In this document: piece after piece, positions 1 to 11,545 of the stretch | Position numbering within the stretch: the first letter of the stretch is position 1 | Layout of the letters: every line of letters begins with the position of its first letter | Source of the DNA: Cristatella mucedo | Taxonomy: Eukaryota > Bryozoa > Phylactolaemata > Cristatellidae | DNA: 64,000 nt | Direction: 5' to 3' | Assembly: GCA_009760855.2 (NCBI GenBank) | Contig: WPIO01000071.1 | Coordinates: forward strand, 1,686,001-1,750,000 | The notes under the pieces: model-generated | What the model saw: the letters and a program-made list of their open reading frames with translations, nothing else | Databases searched by the model: none | Told to the model about the DNA's origin: nothing | Translations under genes and position numbers: made by a program

Positions 1-806
1 AGCCATGCCTCGCTGCATATCGCTTCTAATGCTAGCCATTGCTGCCGCTGGCTTACGAACGGCGGCGGTGAACGGCCGACTATAAGGGTCACCCTCATCA
101 GGTGGCTAAAGACGGCTACTGAGCGCGAGGCCTCTTATTATTGCTGCTTGCAACTCGCTTAACTCTGACCTCGCCTCAGCGTCAGAGTCGCCCGTCGTCC
201 TTCGCGAGCGTCTCCCGCTAGCGGCGACTTTCCCACGTCCGAGACGCGAGTCTATCCCCGCGTCCTGGGCTTCGGCGTCGCGGCGTCGCGGCACCGGAGC
301 GTCCGATAGCGGACTCTAGCGAGCGAGCGGACGCGAGCGGACGCAAGCACCAAAGGACTCGCTCTCACGGAGACGGAGGACGGAAAACGAGTACGGAAAA
401 CTGGAAAGCTAGCGATAACCGAAAAGCCAGGCGCGCGAATGAAGAAAAGGCGCAGGCAGCAGTTATGGATGCACAACGCCCGGATGTGCCCGGATGCATT
501 GGAGGCAGACGGCAGACGGCATTGTTCTCATATGTCTCAAACATGCGGCTATGCATTTCGCGAACGACATAGGCTACTTACGTTGTCGACGGCATGACTA
601 AGCTTTCCAAAAAGTGCTGCAATATGACACACCGACGTCGTGGTCGAGAAGCTTGTGCCTCCAACGATATCTGTACCTAAGGATAGATAGAGTAAGCTAT
701 GCATACTTAACAAAAGCAATCGCTAACGTTATCTGTAAACAGAATGCTGCGAGTACACGCACGTGAGTGCACGCACCTGTAGATGCTAAGTGATGCAAGC
801 CGATGC

Positions 807-844
807 CAACCGATGCCTACAGCTAACGCCGTAGGCATCGGTTG
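807..844. repeat. Perfect 14-bp hairpin
   Basis: Arms CAACCGATGCCTAC (807-820) and its exact complement (831-844) around the loop AGCTAACGCC. Confidence 0.85.
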
Positions 845-924
845 ATCGATTACGATGATTTCGTTGATCGATTTCGTTGATCGATTATCGATTACGATTA
901 CGATCGAGTACGATGCATCGGCAT

Positions 925-964
925 CGTACTGTTGTTAACAGCTAACGCTGTTAACAACAGTACG
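925..964. repeat. Perfect 18-bp hairpin
   Basis: Arms 925-942 and 947-964 are exact complements (CGTACTGTTGTTAACAGC) around TAAC. The centre AGCTAACGC is shared with the hairpin 80 bp upstream. Confidence 0.88.
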
Positions 965-2100
965 ACGAGTAAAGAAAGATTGCTAGAATACTTACGAAAG
1001 AGAAGCGAGGCAGGGGAAGGTAAGAATTGTAATGACATGCACTTGCATTACACCACAATGGTAGTGGCATGCACTTTCTGTCAAAGAGCTGAAGTGACCT
1101 CTCGCTCCAGTATAGGAGGTAGCTTTGTGCATTAGGTGCAAGCTAACTAGCAACATCGAGCTACTCGGAGGCTTTTTTTGCGTGCACGCCGAAGTAGCCG
1201 AGAGTCGAAAATCCCGCCTCCGGCTTCCGAGGTCCATAATGTCGTGGCGTTCTTCCGCCAGAGCTCTTCCTTCTGCTCGACTTTTCTCCTCGGCACGCCC
1301 CCGTAGCCAGTCTCGCGAACGAAAATGTCGCGGAGCGAGGATCTGTCGCTGACGCCCCCGCCTCTCGCTCGGCCGCTCGCTCCAGCACGAATAGTTTCCG
1401 TCGCCGCTCCGAGCGCGTGCACGCTCGCGGCGAGCGAGCGAGCGCGTGCGTCACGCGCTCGCTCGATGCCAGCGCGGCCCGCACGCGCTCGCTCGCTCGC
1501 TCCCGCATCGCTGCCCGCGAGGTTTATTCAATGTCCTTCTGTCTCTCTCGCCGGCCTTTGCTTGCATAAGCGATGAATGATTTCGCGATTAATTCCGCGT
1601 CTGCGCGAACCGTACCCTAAAGGCGCGCGGGTCACTTGACACGCACTGCAAACAAAATGTCGCGGACGCCGACGGCTCCCAATGCTGCTAGCACCTGCTC
1701 AATGGCGCGACGCCATCCGTCGCCCAGCGCCAGCCCTCTTTAGAGTCGCCTTTGCTCGGCAGTAAATCGCTGGCTAGCTAAGACGAATGTGAGCATGGCG
1801 CAGCACAGCTCTCTCCGTCTCCTCCTTTGTCTCTCTCTCTCCATCTTTCTTCTGTTCGGAGCTTCAGTCGAGGCGCGCTGAGCGAAGAATTCTCACGGGA
1901 TCTCGCAACACGCCAGTACGCCGGACGAGATCTCTTAGCGCTTAGGCAGCGAGCGCTCATCTCTCGATGAGAGCGAAAAACCGCGGCTTCATTTTCTCGA
2001 ACACCCGTCATCTTTTGATTAGCCTGGCGCCAGCGGCTCAGCGGTGGTCCAGTGGCCCAGCGATTAAGCGGTGGTCCAGATTCCCACTGTCCCAGCGGCC

Positions 2101-2173
2101 TAGCGGTCAGTAGCCCAGTGACCGCTAGGCGGCCGTCTTTGCGGCATTCCGCCCTCTGACAGAGCTGAGTGCA
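2101..2173 (+). repeat. Short dispersed repeat with hairpin, copy 1
   Basis: About 73 bp shared with 4,926-4,998 in the same orientation. It starts with TAGCGGTCA...TGACCGCTA, a 9-bp stem around GTAGCCCAG, and ends CCCTCTGACAGAGCTGAGT. The two copies lie outside the hAT relic. Origin unknown. Confidence 0.7.
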
Positions 2174-2987
2174 TCTCCGGCTGCGACTTCACCAAGCCGC
2201 GAGGGCGCGGAGCGGAAGTTACATCGCAAAGCTTTCTGCTGCGCACGCCCAGCCATTCGCTGGGGCGTTCGTTCGGCGCGAACCTCGGTCCGTCCGACGG
2301 AATCCAGCTCGCGCCGCCGCCACCGCCGAGTGGGTGGAGGCGGATCAATTAAGGAAGCAAATAAATACGAAAGCAGCACCGAGTGACCGACCGAAATGAA
2401 TTCGCTATACGTTGGCGAAACGAGAGACGAACAGCAGCGCGATAGCGAGGCTGCGTCGCAATAGCGCTGAAATCTCCGCTCCCCGCACGAGACCGGGAGA
2501 CGACGACGAGCGTCGGTCGCCGACGATGCGTCTTTGAGAGGAGATGCTCCTGAGCTGCCAATCTGCTGCTTAGCGAGGCCGCTGCGATGGCGCCTCGTCC
2601 GCCGTCACCAGCGCCGTCGCCGCCGCCGCGGCGGGCCCGGTAGCGTGTGCCGAGAGTTCGCGTGCGTGCTTAGACCGGAAGTTGTCGTCACCGGCATTTC
2701 ATGAAGACTGCGTCTTCATTCTTCATCTACGCTCGCGACTCGCGACGTGCTGGCTTTAAATGCCGTGACTCAAGCTTGACCTCATACTTGACCTCATACA
2801 CGAAGATTCTCAGCTCTTTGATTTCCAGCTCTTTGATTCTCAGCTCTAAAAATTAGCAATGTGAAGTGATAAAATAGCTGCCTCGTAGCGTCTTTTAGAG
2901 TTTTCTTCCACGCCGAGGCTGATTGATGATTGGCTGATGAGAGCACCGATGCACTATTAGACCGCACAAGCTAGGCTTAACTGGCTG

Positions 2988-4301
2988 CGCTACGACAACG
3001 TAGCAGTAATGTCTGCTCACTTGTCAGGTGTTCAAAAGATAATACTGTCTAGAAATGAGAAGGCAACTTTTGCAAACTGCGATAGCCACAGCTTGAACGC
3101 GGCAGGAGTTCATGCTGAAAGTCAAGATTCCGTTGTCATTACCTTTTTTTGGAGCCCTAGAGAGCACCTACTTATTCTTTTAAAGATCAACTCTAACGTG
3201 GGAAGAAATTCTTAGCCATTACTGTCAAACCAGACTCTGCAGTTAGGTGGAGTGCAAGATTAAAGACTGCGAAAGCTATCAATGATGGATAGACTAAACA
3301 GCATGGTTAGTCTTTTAGAGCAACTAACCGAGTACCCGAGGAGTGGAACAATTGAAGCAAGAAGTGAAGCTGGCAGTCTCCTACGTTTTAATTTGAACTT
3401 TAACTTTTTTGGCTCTAATGCCATTTTCATGCAGCATCTTAAAGCGTTCAGAAAAGACTGTAACTGTAATATTGCAAAATTATTAAATTAAACAAAATTA
3501 AATTAAAAGGAGTAACTCAAATGATCTACTCCAAAGACGCCTGTTGTGATATCCACTCTCTTGAGATTGAGTTGTCAAGACTTCGAGAAGACCCGTGCCA
3601 CGAATCACTGCTGGATGCCAAAAGGAGATGTGAATTACGGGGAGCTGCAGTTGAACGAAGGATACGGCGAAGGACACGGACGCCTGGAAAACTCTCGAGG
3701 TGTCGGCCTCTCGGCAGGAAGGAGATTTCCAGAATAATGAACAACAGCAAAGGCTATCGCCGACTACAAATTACAGCTGGGTTTAAAGGGTCACAGATCT
3801 TGATGCCAAATTTTGTTTCTTTTTGGAAGCTGAGAAGCCTTTGAAGACACTTGACCAGACCAAACTCCACCAGCAAAGTCCGAAACATTGACGGAACAGA
3901 GCTGTACAACGAAATGTCATTGTAAAATTCTTCTTGCCACACGTCACAACTGTGCACTAAAGAAACCATCGTAACTTGTGTCTTTCATTGTCAGTTATGG
4001 AGAAGATGTGTTTCCTAATTTGAGAGCTGCCTTGCGAGTCCTCCTCGCCACAGCGAATCCTCCTCGCCACAGCTGAAGCCGCTGTATCAGCGGCTTCAGC
4101 TGTGAACGTTCCTTCAGCAAGCTGAAGATAATCTTGTCTTATAGGATAGCATCAACGGGGTGAGATCGACTCTCCGATTTGGCTTTGTTAAGCATAGAGA
4201 AAGAAACGCTGGAAAATAGTGACTTTCAAATTGTAATAGACCAGCTCAAGGCCACGTTCAAGGCCAGAAAGAAATTACCCAGAAGATTGAGGCTGCGATA
4301 G
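2988..4301 (+). pseudogene. Degenerate hAT-family transposase (DUF4371 / hATC type)
   Basis: Pieces in several frames line up in order with hAT transposases of the ZMYM/DUF4371 type: YDNVAVMSAHLSGVQK and NCDSHSLNAAGVHAES (from 2,991), then SEAGSLLRFNLNFNFF (about 3,370), DIHSLEIELSRLREDPCHES (about 3,545) and NELYNE-like (about 3,900). The hATC dimerisation block SCERSFSKLKIILSY follows at about 4,098-4,145, then LLSIERETLENSDFQ to a TAG at 4299. Several frameshifts and stops separate them, so it cannot make a transposase. A 17-bp hairpin insertion precedes the hATC block. The N-terminal part was not seen. Confidence 0.8.
4068..4104. repeat. Perfect 17-bp hairpin inside the hAT relic
   Basis: CACAGCTGAAGCCGCTG, loop TAT, then the exact complement. 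It sits just before the hATC motif SCERSFSKL and follows a duplicated CCTCCTCGCCACAGC, so it looks like a local duplication and inversion. Confidence 0.85.
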
Positions 4302-4486
4302 CTACTTCGTACCTCGTACTACAGATACAGATACCACTTTCTTGACTCGAAATGCCTGCTGGCGTTTTTGTTTTGCATTTCTTCTGTGGTGGTGCTATTT
4401 TTCAGCAATAAATAACACAGAGAGGGGAGCCAGCGTTTGTAGCTTTGCACTCGGGCATCGAAAGGTCTCACTACACCTCTGGAGAT

Positions 4487-4823
4487 AGGGAGAGAGTGAG
4501 AAAGAGAGAGAGAGGGAGAGAGTGAGAAAAAGAGAGAGAGAGAGGGAGAGAGTGAGAAAGAAAGAGGGAGAGAGAGAGAGTGAGAGAGATAGAGAGAGAG
4601 CGCGAGTGATAAAGAGAGAGAGTGAGAGGGAGAGAGGGAGAAAGAGAGAGAGAGAGAGAGAGAGGGAGAGAGTGAGAAAGAGAGAGCGAATGAGCGAGTG
4701 AGAGAGAGAGTGATTGAGCTAGTGAGAAAGAGAGGGAGAGAGAGAAAGAGAGAGAGAAAGAGAGGGAAAGAGTGAGAAAGAGAGAGAGAGAGAGAGAGGG
4801 AGAGAGTGAGAAAAAGAGAGAGA
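4487..4823. repeat. Imperfect GA-rich microsatellite
   Basis: Runs of GAGA, GAAAGAGA and GGGAGAGA units for about 335 bp. It produces a long but meaningless open frame on the minus strand. Confidence 0.95.
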
Positions 4824-4925
4824 CGGCGGCACTCAGCGGGCATTTCCTTACACGAGGGCGTCGCCCAAAAAGCTGCCTCGATCGTGTCTTGGATGTTGTA
4901 TCGATTTGAAAGGATCACTACAATG

Positions 4926-4998
4926 TAGCGGTCAGTAGCCCAGAGACCGCTAGGCGGCCGTTTTAGCAGTATTTTGCCCTCTGACAGAGCTGAGTTCA
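4926..4998 (+). repeat. Short dispersed repeat with hairpin, copy 2
   Basis: Direct partner of 2,101-2,173 with a few substitutions; the stem is 8 bp here. It follows directly after the long GA tract and a short unique stretch. Confidence 0.7.
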
Positions 4999-4999
4999 T

Positions 5000-6414
5000 G
5001 AGTTCGTTCATGCTACTACACGCGTCGCGCGACAAACTCGTATGAATGGACACCCGTGGTTTTAATCTTTTTTTCAAACGCTTGCCGCTCAGTATTGCAC
5101 AGCGATGTGCCGAAAAAAGCGAGACTGGGTGAACACTGCGCTGTACTGATACTTTGCTCGGCTCGGTTTTGCTCAGATTTGATTTGCTCGGCCCGATCTG
5201 AGGAGCTTGGCAGCGGCGGAAGCGGTGGCGGCGGCGGAAGCGGCGGCGGCGGCGGCGGCGGCAGAAGCGCAGAGCCGCCGTGACGACGCGCACAGGCAAA
5301 CGCGCTCTGACGGCGGGTGCCGAGGACGACAACGACCAAGCCCGCGACGGTAGTTTGATGAATGCAGTGAGCAATCGGAGATGGACGCCGCGGCGGCGCG
5401 ATTATCTCCCCTGCGACTAGCAGACGCCATGGCAGCAGCTGCATCGCCACGACTCCTCCTTCCTCGCTAGCTACGGTGGAGGAGGTGTTGTAGGCCGTGG
5501 CGCCATCGCTCGGCCGGTGACTGCTCGTAGGCGGAAGCGGCGCTCTGTCGCCGTCGGACGGCACGGCGGGCGGCGGCGGCACGAATTGGGCAGACGAGGA
5601 GGCCGGGGCGCCGCAGCCTCGATCTGGGCTCCAGCCGGTGCCCAGATCGATGCTGCAAGAGACCGGCGCACTGCATCCGGGCGGCGCCTGCGCGTCGTCG
5701 CGGCCCTCGACGACGCGAGACTCCGCCGACGTCCGCACCACCTGGCGGCATGTATCCGTCAGCACGGCTCCTTCCGCCGCGAGCCCCACCGCGTGCGCGC
5801 TCAGTACGTTCGTCGGACAGCCTGAAAACATGCCCGTGCGCCAGCAGCGTGCAAGCGATTTGGCAAAGTCCAAGTTTTACTCGCCGTGACCTTCTTCTGA
5901 AAAAACCCGATCCAAGGAGTCCGCGAGGTGCCTCTCGCGGCTTAGACGCGCCCGGCACTGAGCTCCGGTCGGGCGAAATGACTCCGTGGGATGTCGCGGG
6001 CCATCTGTCACGTGATCACGAGCTATTTCGCCACGACTCTGCAACGGGACGCGTTGCAGGATGTCCGCTGTCTCATTCAGCTCTGCCGCGCTGCAGCGTG
6101 AGCTTCGAGCGGGTCAAATCGGGCAAAGTGTAAGTACGGTGCATGTATAGTGTCAGTGCAGCGGAAGTACGGAGCGGAGCTGCTGCTGCCTAGCTGTCGT
6201 GCTCGACGACTTAGTACGCAACATTTTGCCGAGGCCGTCACTGCTGCTGCGGCGGCGGCGGCGGCGGCGGATGTGTCAAGGTCGCACACCGCGGTGCATT
6301 CTCGATCGCGGTCGGGTGGCGACGCGGGTCGCGAGCCAAGCGCCCTGCCGTCTGTCACTTTGAGTCGCGAGCCTGAGAGGCGAAGGTTAAGGGCGGGCGA
6401 AGACGGGAAGCCGT
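5000..6414. other. GC-rich unique DNA with GGC triplet runs, no gene assigned
   Basis: Contains GGC/GCG triplet tracts (5,212-5,272 and 6,247-6,270). Open frames of 80-285 codons exist on both strands at 5,016-5,960, as expected of GC-rich DNA. No protein family was recognised and no frame is favoured by paired splice sites. Confidence 0.35.
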
Positions 6415-6605
6415 AAATAAAATAAATAAATAAATAAATCCTAGCTGATTAAACATCCTCTTTTTGTGTAGCGACAGAAAAGCCTTTACGGCTATCACCA
6501 CATCTTGCAAAGGCGATAAAGGATCGTTCACTTTTGAATCGAACCCACGACCTCGGGACCAAGGTCCCGAGAAAGAAACCGCCTTACCTAGTGTGCCAAA
6601 CCTCC
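6415..6605 (-). mobile_element. SINE-A (tRNA-derived), copy at 6.4 kb
   Basis: Read on the minus strand: tRNA-like head ending in a B box (GGTTCGATTC), body GATAGCCGTAAAGGCT...CGCTACAC, and an (ATTT)n tail. The head has a small insertion before the B box and is less perfect than the 49.4 kb copy. Confidence 0.85.
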
Positions 6606-6615
6606 GGCGCCGCGT

Positions 6616-7675
6616 TTTTTCTCGTGGTGTGCGTCACGAGGCTGCGGCAAGTCCGCCATTTTTGGCGCATCACGTTCGTCATTTCCGCATCGCGCCCGCC
6701 ATTTTCGATGGCCAGCCGGCTAGCTGCTGGCCTGCTTCCTGCGTCGGATAACTCCCCCAACGGGGAGATAGCTCCTTCAACCCTGCGGAATCGCCGGTCG
6801 TGCCGAGCAAACGCTCGCAATGTGCCGCCTCCTCAGAGGCGCGGACTCTTTCGGGCCGAGACGACGCGCCGTCCGCTTCGATCGCGAGGCGCCGCCTAGC
6901 GGTCGCAGCTCGGTGGCGCCTCGCGCTCCACCGCCAGGCGCGGAGCGCCGCCTGGGTGGTGGGGGCGATATCGTCCTCTACTTTATTGCGTACGGCGCGG
7001 TGCGCCGCCGCGCACCTCCTAGGCGACGGGGCGGCGACGAAGTGCTCGGCGGCGGCGGAGCGCACGGCGGCGACGGCCGACATTGACACTGACCTTCGTC
7101 CTCCATGCCAACCTTCCGTCCCGCTTTCGGTGAACGAGCGGATAAAGCGAGCCTTCGTTGAGGATTTGTTTACGCTCCGGAGATGCTCCGGCGCCGCGCC
7201 GCTGCTCGCTCTGTTTACGCGCTGCCGCTCCAACGTCGTCAATCGGCGGCCGGCCGGAAGCTCGCTGCGCTGCCTTCCGAGCAGACGAGCAGACGCCGCA
7301 GACGATCAGACGAGCAGACGCCTCAGACGATCAGGCGAGCAGACGAGCAGGCGCCGCAGACGATCAGACGAGCAGACGCCCACCGCGACGCTCGCCAGTG
7401 ATGGCCGTGCGCCTGCGCACTCACCGAGCAGACGGGTCGAGCGACCACGCAGAAATATCTGCAGAAGCCTCTACGCGAGCGCGCGATTCGCACGGCCGCG
7501 AGCTGACCAACAGCAAACGACCAACGGCTACATTCGGGCTCTCGTCGTACGGGCGACGGATGTCAGGGCCAAGCGCTCTCAGCGGCCGCCGGCCTGAGGC
7601 GGCCAACCAAAATCCAACCTCGCCGACGCTCGCCGACGGGTGCGTTGCACCGCGCCGAATGTTAATAATAATTAA
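6616..7675. other. GC-rich unique DNA with minisatellite, no gene assigned
   Basis: Arg/Ala-rich open frames run on both strands (for example 6,800-7,597 +). They reflect CpG-rich composition. A degenerate CAGACGAGCAGACG minisatellite occupies 7,279-7,380. Confidence 0.35.
7279..7380. repeat. GCAGACGAGCAGACGCC-type minisatellite
   Basis: Repeated GAGCAGACG and CAGACGATCAG units, partly nested, over about 100 bp. Confidence 0.8.
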
Positions 7676-7681
7676 TAATAA

Positions 7682-7815
7682 TTCATTTGTATAGCGCCCC
7701 AAGAGAACTTAATCTCTATCCAGGCGCTTCACATATGCCTCGCGGCTCGGGCCCACGACCTCAGCCAGACCTTGGGCGGGGCGAGCACCTTAACCGCTGG
7801 ACCAAACCATGTTCT
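7682..7815 (-). mobile_element. SINE-B with LINE-A-like tail
   Basis: Minus strand: a tRNA-like head (TGGTTTGGTCCAGCGGTTAAGG, then a divergent B box GGGCCCGAGCCGCG), and a tail GAAGCGCCTGGATAGAGATTAAGTTCTCTTGGGGCGCTATACAAATG. The tail resembles the 3' end of LINE-A. Confidence 0.85.
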
Positions 7816-7830
7816 GTTGCCTCGCATGAC

Positions 7831-8012
7831 TAAATAATAAATAAATCCTAGCTGATTAAACAGCCTCTTTTTGTATAGCGACAGAAGAGCCTTTATGGCT
7901 ATCACCACCGCTTGCAGTGGCGATAAAGAACCGCCTACCGCAGGAATCGAACCCACGACCTCTGGACTGAGGTCGTGAAAGCAACCGCCGTACCTAGTGT
8001 GCCATCACGGCT
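7831..8012 (-). mobile_element. SINE-A copy
   Basis: Nearly full length on the minus strand: AGCCGTGATGGCACACTAGGTA start, B box GGTTCGATTCC, the GATAGCCATAAAGGCT body, and a (TTTATT)n tail. Confidence 0.9.
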
Positions 8013-8043
8013 CACCAAGCACCATTACGAACATGCGCCATAA

Positions 8044-8152
8044 TAATGCATAGTATAATGCAATATAATTTATATATATAATATATATAATATATATAAT
8101 ATATATAATATATATAATATAATATAATAATGCAATATAATATATAATGCAC
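8044..8152. repeat. AT-rich simple repeat (ATATATAAT)n
   Basis: Repeated TATATATAATA units flanked by TAATGCA copies. Confidence 0.9.
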
Positions 8153-8404
8153 CTTAATAAGCACCATTACGACCATTACGACCAAGCACCATTACCATGC
8201 ACCATTACGAGCTACTCAAACCCAGCTATCAATTCTGCACGTTTAACGCCCCGTACACAGATCCTGTTCGAGGCTACTCGCTTCGCTACCGGAAGCAGCG
8301 GCGTAACAGCGTCCAGTAGAGCGGGCGACGCAGATGGATATCGAACAGCTGCAGATAGGTATCGAACAGCTACCGCTGAGCTCAGCCCGAAGGCCGAGAA
8401 AACA

Positions 8405-8586
8405 AATTAAAAAAATACTAGCTGATTTAACAGCCTCTTTGGTATGGCGACCGACAGAAGAGCCTTTATAGCTATCACCAACGCTTGCAGCGGCGATAAA
8501 GAATCGTACACCGCAGGATTCGAACCCACGACCACGGGACCAAGATCGTAAATAGCACCCGCCTTACCTAGTGTGCCAGCACGGCT
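8405..8586 (-). mobile_element. SINE-A copy
   Basis: Full-length minus-strand copy with B box GGTTCGAATCC; it ends in the AGCCGTGCTGGCACACTAGG head. Confidence 0.9.
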
Positions 8587-8589
8587 CTC

Positions 8590-8990
8590 ACTGAGAGCGA
8601 GCAGAGCGCGGCGCGTGCGTGCACTGCGGGTCGCTTCTCGGTGCGCATGCGCGCTCCGCCCTTCCGGGTCGGGTCGAGGAGCGCGCTCGACAGTCCAGGT
8701 CTTCGGACTTCGACGAGCGCGCTCAAACGAAGGAGACCTTGACCCGTTTTCGACTGCGAAGCTGCCGCGCTGCTTTACCGCGCGACTCGCTAGCGGCTGC
8801 CCTCGCTCGGCTGGCGCTCGAGCGAGACTCCGCGGTCGAGGGTCGAAAGGTCAAGATCTCCTTCAAGCTCTTCGCCGCTCGTTCGCGCCCGACGAGTGCT
8901 GGGTGGACCCTGTGCGCCTGCAGTGAAAGTCTCGGTGGACGCGCGAAGGACGACGCTCGCTCACGCGTTTAAATACAGTTTAAAATAGTT
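8590..8990. other. GC-rich unique DNA, nothing recognised
   Basis: Contains open frames in two + frames (8,573-8,972) with no family resemblance. Confidence 0.3.
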
Positions 8991-8997
8991 ATACGAT

Positions 8998-9130
8998 TCA
9001 TTTGTATAGCACCCTAAAAGAACTCGATCTCTATTCAGGTGCTTCAAATATATCACAAGGCTTGAGTCCACGACTGCGGCCATCAAATACATTCACCTTG
9101 ACCTTGGTCGGGGTGATCGCCTTAAAACAC
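8998..9130 (-). mobile_element. Old SINE-B copy
   Basis: Minus strand: degraded head and the tail GCACCTGAATAGAGATCGAGTTCTTTTAGGGTGCTATACAAATG. Confidence 0.7.
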
Positions 9131-10130
9131 CCGCGTTGCAATTGCCTGCCTGCCACCAGAGGTCGCCAGCCCACGATCTGGGTCGTGAAGAACGAGCGTC
9201 TCACACGCCGATGGAATATCTTATCCCTCCCCCCACCCCCAGGGTCAAATCGCACACCCCGAGGATCAAATCAAGCGGTCGCGTTAGCCCACTACCTCAA
9301 AACGATTCTGATTGGCTCCAGGACTAGCGGCTGCAGGAAGCATTACGTTCGGCTAACACAATCGGCTGGCTTTCAAAACGAGGCTTGCAGACGCTCCTTT
9401 TCGAGAACGTTAAGTGACAACATTGACATGCGAATGAATAACAATGCAAGAGCGCACAATCAGAAGCACAACCCCACACTAATTTGCTCCTCCACGCCAT
9501 CCACGTCCACTCCATCGTATCTTATTTCCCTGAGTTTCAGGGCCTGCACGCTTCTAGGGGCAGCTCACGATGAATTAACATTGCGTAAAGTACAGTCGCA
9601 GCCCACGATCTTTTGACGGCGGGGCAGAGTGGGAGAGGCGGGGCAGGAGAGGGTGGGTCGGGAGAGGGGCGGGGGGGGGGGGGTCCCCGTCGTTATCAGG
9701 CACCCAAGCCACGCTAAGGAAATACGAAATTGACTCGGAGATAGATGCAACGTAAGAAACCAACCCTGTTTGATTGTACACACGCATTAAAAATTATATC
9801 TTAAGAGTTCTTTTAAACACATGCTGCCTCAGGTCATGTAAATCATGCTTGGTCTATGAGAAACCGTTGAAGGGACCAGTTGCAGCTCAGGGAGTTCGTA
9901 ACAGTTCGAAACGAGCGAGCAAACGCTGGAGAGAAAAAAGACAAGCAAACGGAGGCCACGAAAATGGCCTCAACAAAAGCTTCCATCTGGATCGCGCGCT
10001 CTGAATGCCTAAAATAGTAAAACCTAAAAGGCCACACGGATCGCTGGCCGCGCCGCAGCCGACAAGCGGCACCACGGTCGGCGTCGGGGGGAGGAGGGAA
10101 GACGCTACGTGGGGAGGAGAGGACGTCAGG
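9131..10130. other. Unique DNA with a poly-G tract, no gene recognised
   Basis: Includes G-rich sequence at 9,615-9,685 with a run of 14 G. No exon could be supported. Confidence 0.3.
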
Positions 10131-10480
10131 TGGGGACTGGAACTCACTCCCGACTTGCGTCACGACATCCCCTGACTAGACCACATTAAAAAAAACCTAA
10201 AAACGCGCCTATTTATGACAGCATTAGTGGGTCCCTCTGATTTGTCCTTTATGTGCTTATGCGTGCTGACACTGTTGCAAGCTGCCACTAACAACACTTG
10301 CATGCTAACCCTGTGCATGTCACCCCTAACCATGTTTATTCTTTTTGCTTATCGAGCATGCTAACACTCACCATTTGATCGTGTTTTCTTTGCAGAAAAT
10401 TTAAAACGTCTAGAAAGAGATTTAGTTCTCTGAGGGCGCTTTATCAAGTGCATTGTTATAATTATTATTATAGCGAAATC
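10131..10480 (+). mobile_element. LINE-A 3' end fragment
   Basis: Encodes the degraded C terminus of the LINE-A protein (WNSLPTCVTTSPD-like), then the CTTATGCGTGCTGACACTGT 3' UTR and the AGAAAGAGATTTAGTTCTCTGAGGGCGCT terminus with a TTA-rich tail. Confidence 0.85.
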
Positions 10481-10918
10481 TGCCCGCAACTTTTATGGAC
10501 TCGTCCGTCGTCAACAACGCCGCTCGTTGACTCGCGCCCGGGCGCAGCGGGGCGCCTGCCCGAGTATTCGCGATGTGCTCCCGGCAGCTCGCCTCTACTA
10601 AGAAGCAATCTACGCCGGAATGAATAGTTCGTCCCAATGGCGTTTTGCAAGCTTCCGACATTTCTAGATGTTTCCTAGCCACTTATCATACGGCCCATAG
10701 CGTTAGCACGAGACGCTGTTTAATCTCAATCGAGATGAGCTCCAGATCTCGCCGCGGTGCGAAGCCTTCGCTCGCATCCAATTTGCAGAGAGCAGAGATT
10801 TGCACGTTCTCACTTTTATAGTCGTGGTTCTTGTTGATCCTTGCTGATCGGAATAGTTTCTCAGTAATCAGAATGATAAGTGTGCCTTGTACAAAATAGT
10901 GAGTAATATACATTTTTG

Positions 10919-10924
10919 TACATC

Positions 10925-10963
<39 letters not shown>

Positions 10964-10973
10964 TGCACGATGT

Positions 10974-11014
<41 letters not shown>

Positions 11015-11030
11015 TTATATATATTTATAT
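10919..11030. repeat. AT microsatellite with inverted flanks
   Basis: CATCGTGCATATAT and ATATGCACGATG flank an (AT)n core; a second AT/TTTATAT tract follows. Could extrude as a cruciform. Confidence 0.85.
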
Positions 11031-11400
11031 GCGTTGTACATAAGTGCGTATTTTATTGACATGTTTGCCTAGATTTTCCTGAGAGAGAATTAAGAGCGTG
11101 TCGAGGCTCTGCTGCACGGAAGCCGGAAAGGAAGCACGTGGAAGCTGATTGGTTGGTGATGTGCAGCACCCCTTAGGTGAAGGTGAAGGTCAATGTATGT
11201 GGACTGCGCACGTACGGCTGGGAGCGGATGGGTTCTTTAGCTCCGTTCTAGTCGAGTGTGCAGAGCTGTGACCTCAGCTGGCATCAGCGAGAGCTCTCTG
11301 AGGCTTTGGAAGCATAGATACTGAAGGCGAAAGGTGTCGAACGGATTTCAAGTAGGTGTTTCAGGAAGACCCGAGCGATGAGATTCGGGGCGGCCCCGGC
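11031..11400. other. Unique DNA, nothing recognised
   Basis: No open frame or repeat of note before the C tract. Confidence 0.3.

Positions 11401-11545
<145 letters not shown>

Larger units (their letters stand above)
1..2097. other. CpG-rich unique DNA, no gene recognised
   Basis: Many CG dinucleotides and GCTCGCTCGC-type low complexity (1,330-1,510). Several short open frames run on both strands but none has recognisable domains or paired splice sites. Two perfect hairpins lie at 807-844 and 925-964. It could hold a promoter or 5' exon of a gene to the left; nothing proves it. Confidence 0.4.

Noticed and set aside
4319-5374. 351-codon minus-strand open frame
   Set aside because: Most of it is the GA repeat read as Ser-Leu and a GGC tract read as Arg; no domain.
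5016-5960. 285- and 163-codon minus-strand frames
   Set aside because: Overlapping open frames in several phases of CpG-rich DNA; no recognisable domain or splice support.
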